DNA from: an uncultured Lactobacillus sp.
GTDB taxonomy: Bacteria > Bacillota > Bacilli > Lactobacillales > Lactobacillaceae
Direction: 5' to 3'
Length of the DNA: 7,557 nt
Assembly: GCA_945281075.1 (NCBI GenBank)
Contig: CALYQE010000092.1
Coordinates: 1 to 7,557, forward strand
The notes below the pieces were generated by a model. The model searched no databases and was not told the origin of the DNA. It was given only the letters and a program-made list of their open reading frames with translations. Shown here piece after piece: positions 7,001 through 7,557 of the stretch (position 1 is its first letter; each line of letters begins with the position of its first letter). The translations under genes and the position numbers were made by a program.

Positions 7001-7522
7001 TCTTTACTGGGTGCTTTTTATCAAACAGTTACCAAACAAGTTGAGCGCCTGAATGGCAAGGACTTGTATAATAATAAGCTAGAATTAAAGACCGCTAATC
7101 TTGATGGCCAGACGCGCTTGAAATACACCGGCCTAATTAACGATGATCAAGCCCTGATTCTTGACGCTGATCCTGAAATGCAGCAAGCGGGCAGAGTTTC
7201 GGAATTATATACAGGAGTTACGAGTAAAAAAGATGGCAGCTTAAGCTTCCGCGGGAATGCTTTTACAGAGGACGAACTTGATTTATTGCTCCAATATGAT
7301 GAAGAGCTGATTAAAGACGCCTCTAGTCAAATCCTTTCCGGTGAAATTAAGCTAAATCCCTATAAATACGGCAATGGGGTGAATGCCTTAACTTATTCAG
7401 ATTATCGGGATATTTTCTTTTTTGACGCAATGCTGAAAGACAATAAATACCATCAAATTGGCAACATCAGTAAGGACCAATTGTTATTAAAGATTAAGGA
7501 AAAGCTGGGAAAGGAGGATTAA
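4040..7522 (+). CDS. rexB: ATP-dependent helicase/deoxyribonuclease subunit B (RexB, AddB type 2)
   Basis: Non-helicase nuclease subunit of RexAB/AddAB, which resects double-strand breaks for recombination and degrades linear DNA. It has 1160 residues, the usual size. The N-terminus (FIVGRQTDPLQEK, residues 4-16) aligns with the AddB Walker A region (GRSGSGKT in Bacillus) but lacks the GKT. FVIVPNHIKFTTE follows, as in AddB. A helicase-like FILGATSTGLPQ block lies near 592-603. The C-terminal RecB-family nuclease domain shows His811 (GNYFHETFDRLV), GKIDRVD with Asp927, VIDYKSS with Asp946 and Lys948, and the Gln966-x3-Tyr970 motif, so nuclease activity is probably intact. The four iron-sulphur cysteines of Bacillus-type AddB are absent: Ser782 sits in YYENSFEYF, and the C-terminal block NALTYSDYRDIFFFD (1115-1129) has none. 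ATG 4040 is supported by AAGGAG 10 nt upstream. Divergent from mvaK1; rexA follows without a gap. Confidence 0.95.
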   Translation: MIKFIVGRQTDPLQEKVLQSAVENYERFPEHSTFVIVPNHIKFTTEIRTINRLAVDQGKSEQAVKNLQVFSFSRLAWFFLKDANQALPAQLDNAASAMILAKVIKQNRDQLQLFKDTSVTPGLVKQLYETILQVREGNLDLNEIVEDNLNLETQIKIADLKIIYDGFIAAIADKFSTTNELQLQFNEYLASHLDLSQTNFYFSDFAHFSLQECLTIKLLMKKANSVTLAFKTKLGELDLTVQPGDYDYVIQTAINQLITYCQNEKLKYQVENEPIAPRPSKRELLNEFWTGTIPASQNDSFLEQVQLVKADNRYAEAYFVARTIYRQVALKHYRYRDFLVLAPNLHEYETYLAPIMHQNGIPVFNDLQQQMKYHPLVVLIENIAQLLTQPFQTKNMLAIMKTQLLIPQWYQDEMAYLHDVDELENFVLAHGINHQAWQRDLTDYVAAEVIRMDKVPEEVAKINRLKDYFVQEISQLLTKLTQETDSQKALTTFFTFLTANGVTQVLEKWREEAQEKGDLQQARQSEQIWDLLINLLHDYLLINPEEFDVSSFFNVLINGFKEATFAQIPSTMDAVNISETGIVQVSGYKQIFILGATSTGLPQIQTTPGFLSPENLALLNDSFKEDSYLEDRQQLANLDQNYQFGLCLALASDQVYVSYAVTNMENEAIKPSIYYERLKKAGATEYCQHNLPKTQQDIPQFLTNPQASLGYLTYLNTTNKELNLDPLLELTYQKVPQKAQMLQKASQFSNEPQNIGPELAQALYGHDLNSSVSQLETYYENSFEYFLNYGLHLKKRFESELDIIQAGNYFHETFDRLVKELTQRSLDLADIDNQLLLELLALVRIKMKDEPQYQQLFSDPFNQYLFKCLDQTTTQVALNWQKAVQKSPLRAQYSELSFGAGEKVAGLNLLVPQLEGQHYVNLRGKIDRVDLAHIADQNEYLAQVIDYKSSAKKFNLSLFYHGISLQMISYLDVLMKNQPFFTGKTPLSLLGAFYQTVTKQVERLNGKDLYNNKLELKTANLDGQTRLKYTGLINDDQALILDADPEMQQAGRVSELYTGVTSKKDGSLSFRGNAFTEDELDLLLQYDEELIKDASSQILSGEIKLNPYKYGNGVNALTYSDYRDIFFFDAMLKDNKYHQIGNISKDQLLLKIKEKLGKED
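7512..7517 (+). promoter_or_regulatory. Ribosome binding site of rexA inside the end of rexB
   Basis: A full-consensus AGGAGG within the last codons of rexB, 5 nt before the rexA ATG. Strong site and TAAATG junction suggest coupled, roughly equal synthesis of the two subunits of the RexAB heterodimer (inference). Confidence 0.8.
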
Positions 7523-7557
7523 ATGACACGTCAATATACCAATGAGCAACAACAAGC
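7523..7557 (+). CDS. rexA: Start of ATP-dependent helicase/nuclease subunit A (RexA/AddA), cut off by the window
   Basis: Only 11 full codons are present: MTRQYTNEQQQ, with the next codon beginning GC. ATG follows the rexB TAA directly (TAAATG) and has AGGAGG 5 nt upstream. The peptide resembles the N-terminus of AddA/RexA and other UvrD-like helicases, where a T-x-E-Q-x-x-A-I Q-motif precedes the Walker A motif. RexB and RexA are normally encoded together in this order, so the call rests on context as well as on this short peptide. The family product unwinds DNA and carries a second nuclease domain; none of that is visible here. Confidence 0.85.
   Translation, partial: MTRQYTNEQQQ

Noticed and set aside
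1..7557. A hidden mobile element, phage remnant, defence system or CRISPR array.
   Set aside because: Apart from short junctions and one 75-bp gap, the window is filled by six conserved housekeeping genes with no transposase, integrase, terminal repeats or spaced direct repeats.

Overview
The window looks like a low-GC Gram-positive chromosome, most likely a Lactobacillus (sensu stricto, L. delbrueckii/acidophilus group). The evidence is the mevalonate-pathway gene order mvaK1-mvaD-mvaK2-fni, strong AGGAGG-type ribosome binding sites, and a RexAB-type (AddB type 2, cysteine-free) recombination nuclease, as found in Lactobacillales. The genus is inferred from protein character and gene order, not from a database match. 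I see no mobile element, phage gene, tRNA, rRNA or CRISPR array. Coding density is very high, and the only intergenic stretch longer than 40 bases is the 75-bp divergent promoter region at 3965-4039.

Minus strand, 3964 down to 1: a compact operon, read right to left. It encodes mevalonate kinase (mvaK1), diphosphomevalonate decarboxylase (mvaD), phosphomevalonate kinase (mvaK2) and the first 323 codons of type 2 isopentenyl-diphosphate isomerase (fni), which runs off the left edge. In pathway order, MvaK1 makes mevalonate 5-phosphate, MvaK2 makes the 5-diphosphate, MvaD makes isopentenyl diphosphate (IPP), and Fni interconverts IPP and DMAPP. Together they supply precursors for undecaprenyl phosphate, quinone-type lipids and tRNA prenylation. 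Junctions are tight: mvaK1/mvaD share one base (TAATG), mvaD/mvaK2 are 36 nt apart with a TTG start on mvaK2, and mvaK2/fni are 9 nt apart with the stop codon inside the fni ribosome binding site.

Plus strand, 4040 to the right edge: rexB (addB type 2), then the first 11 codons of rexA (addA), joined as TAAATG. RexAB is the Gram-positive equivalent of RecBCD, the helicase-nuclease that processes double-strand breaks. This RexB keeps the RecB-family nuclease residues. It lacks the Walker A lysine and all four cysteines that hold the iron-sulphur cluster in Bacillus-type AddB.

The gene content is housekeeping, and I do not see a new multi-gene system. The most unusual element is in the 75-bp divergent region: a 28-bp near-perfect palindrome (4002-4029). 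It covers the likely rexB -10 box and ribosome binding site and the likely mvaK1 -35 box, and it sits on two promoters that overlap almost completely.
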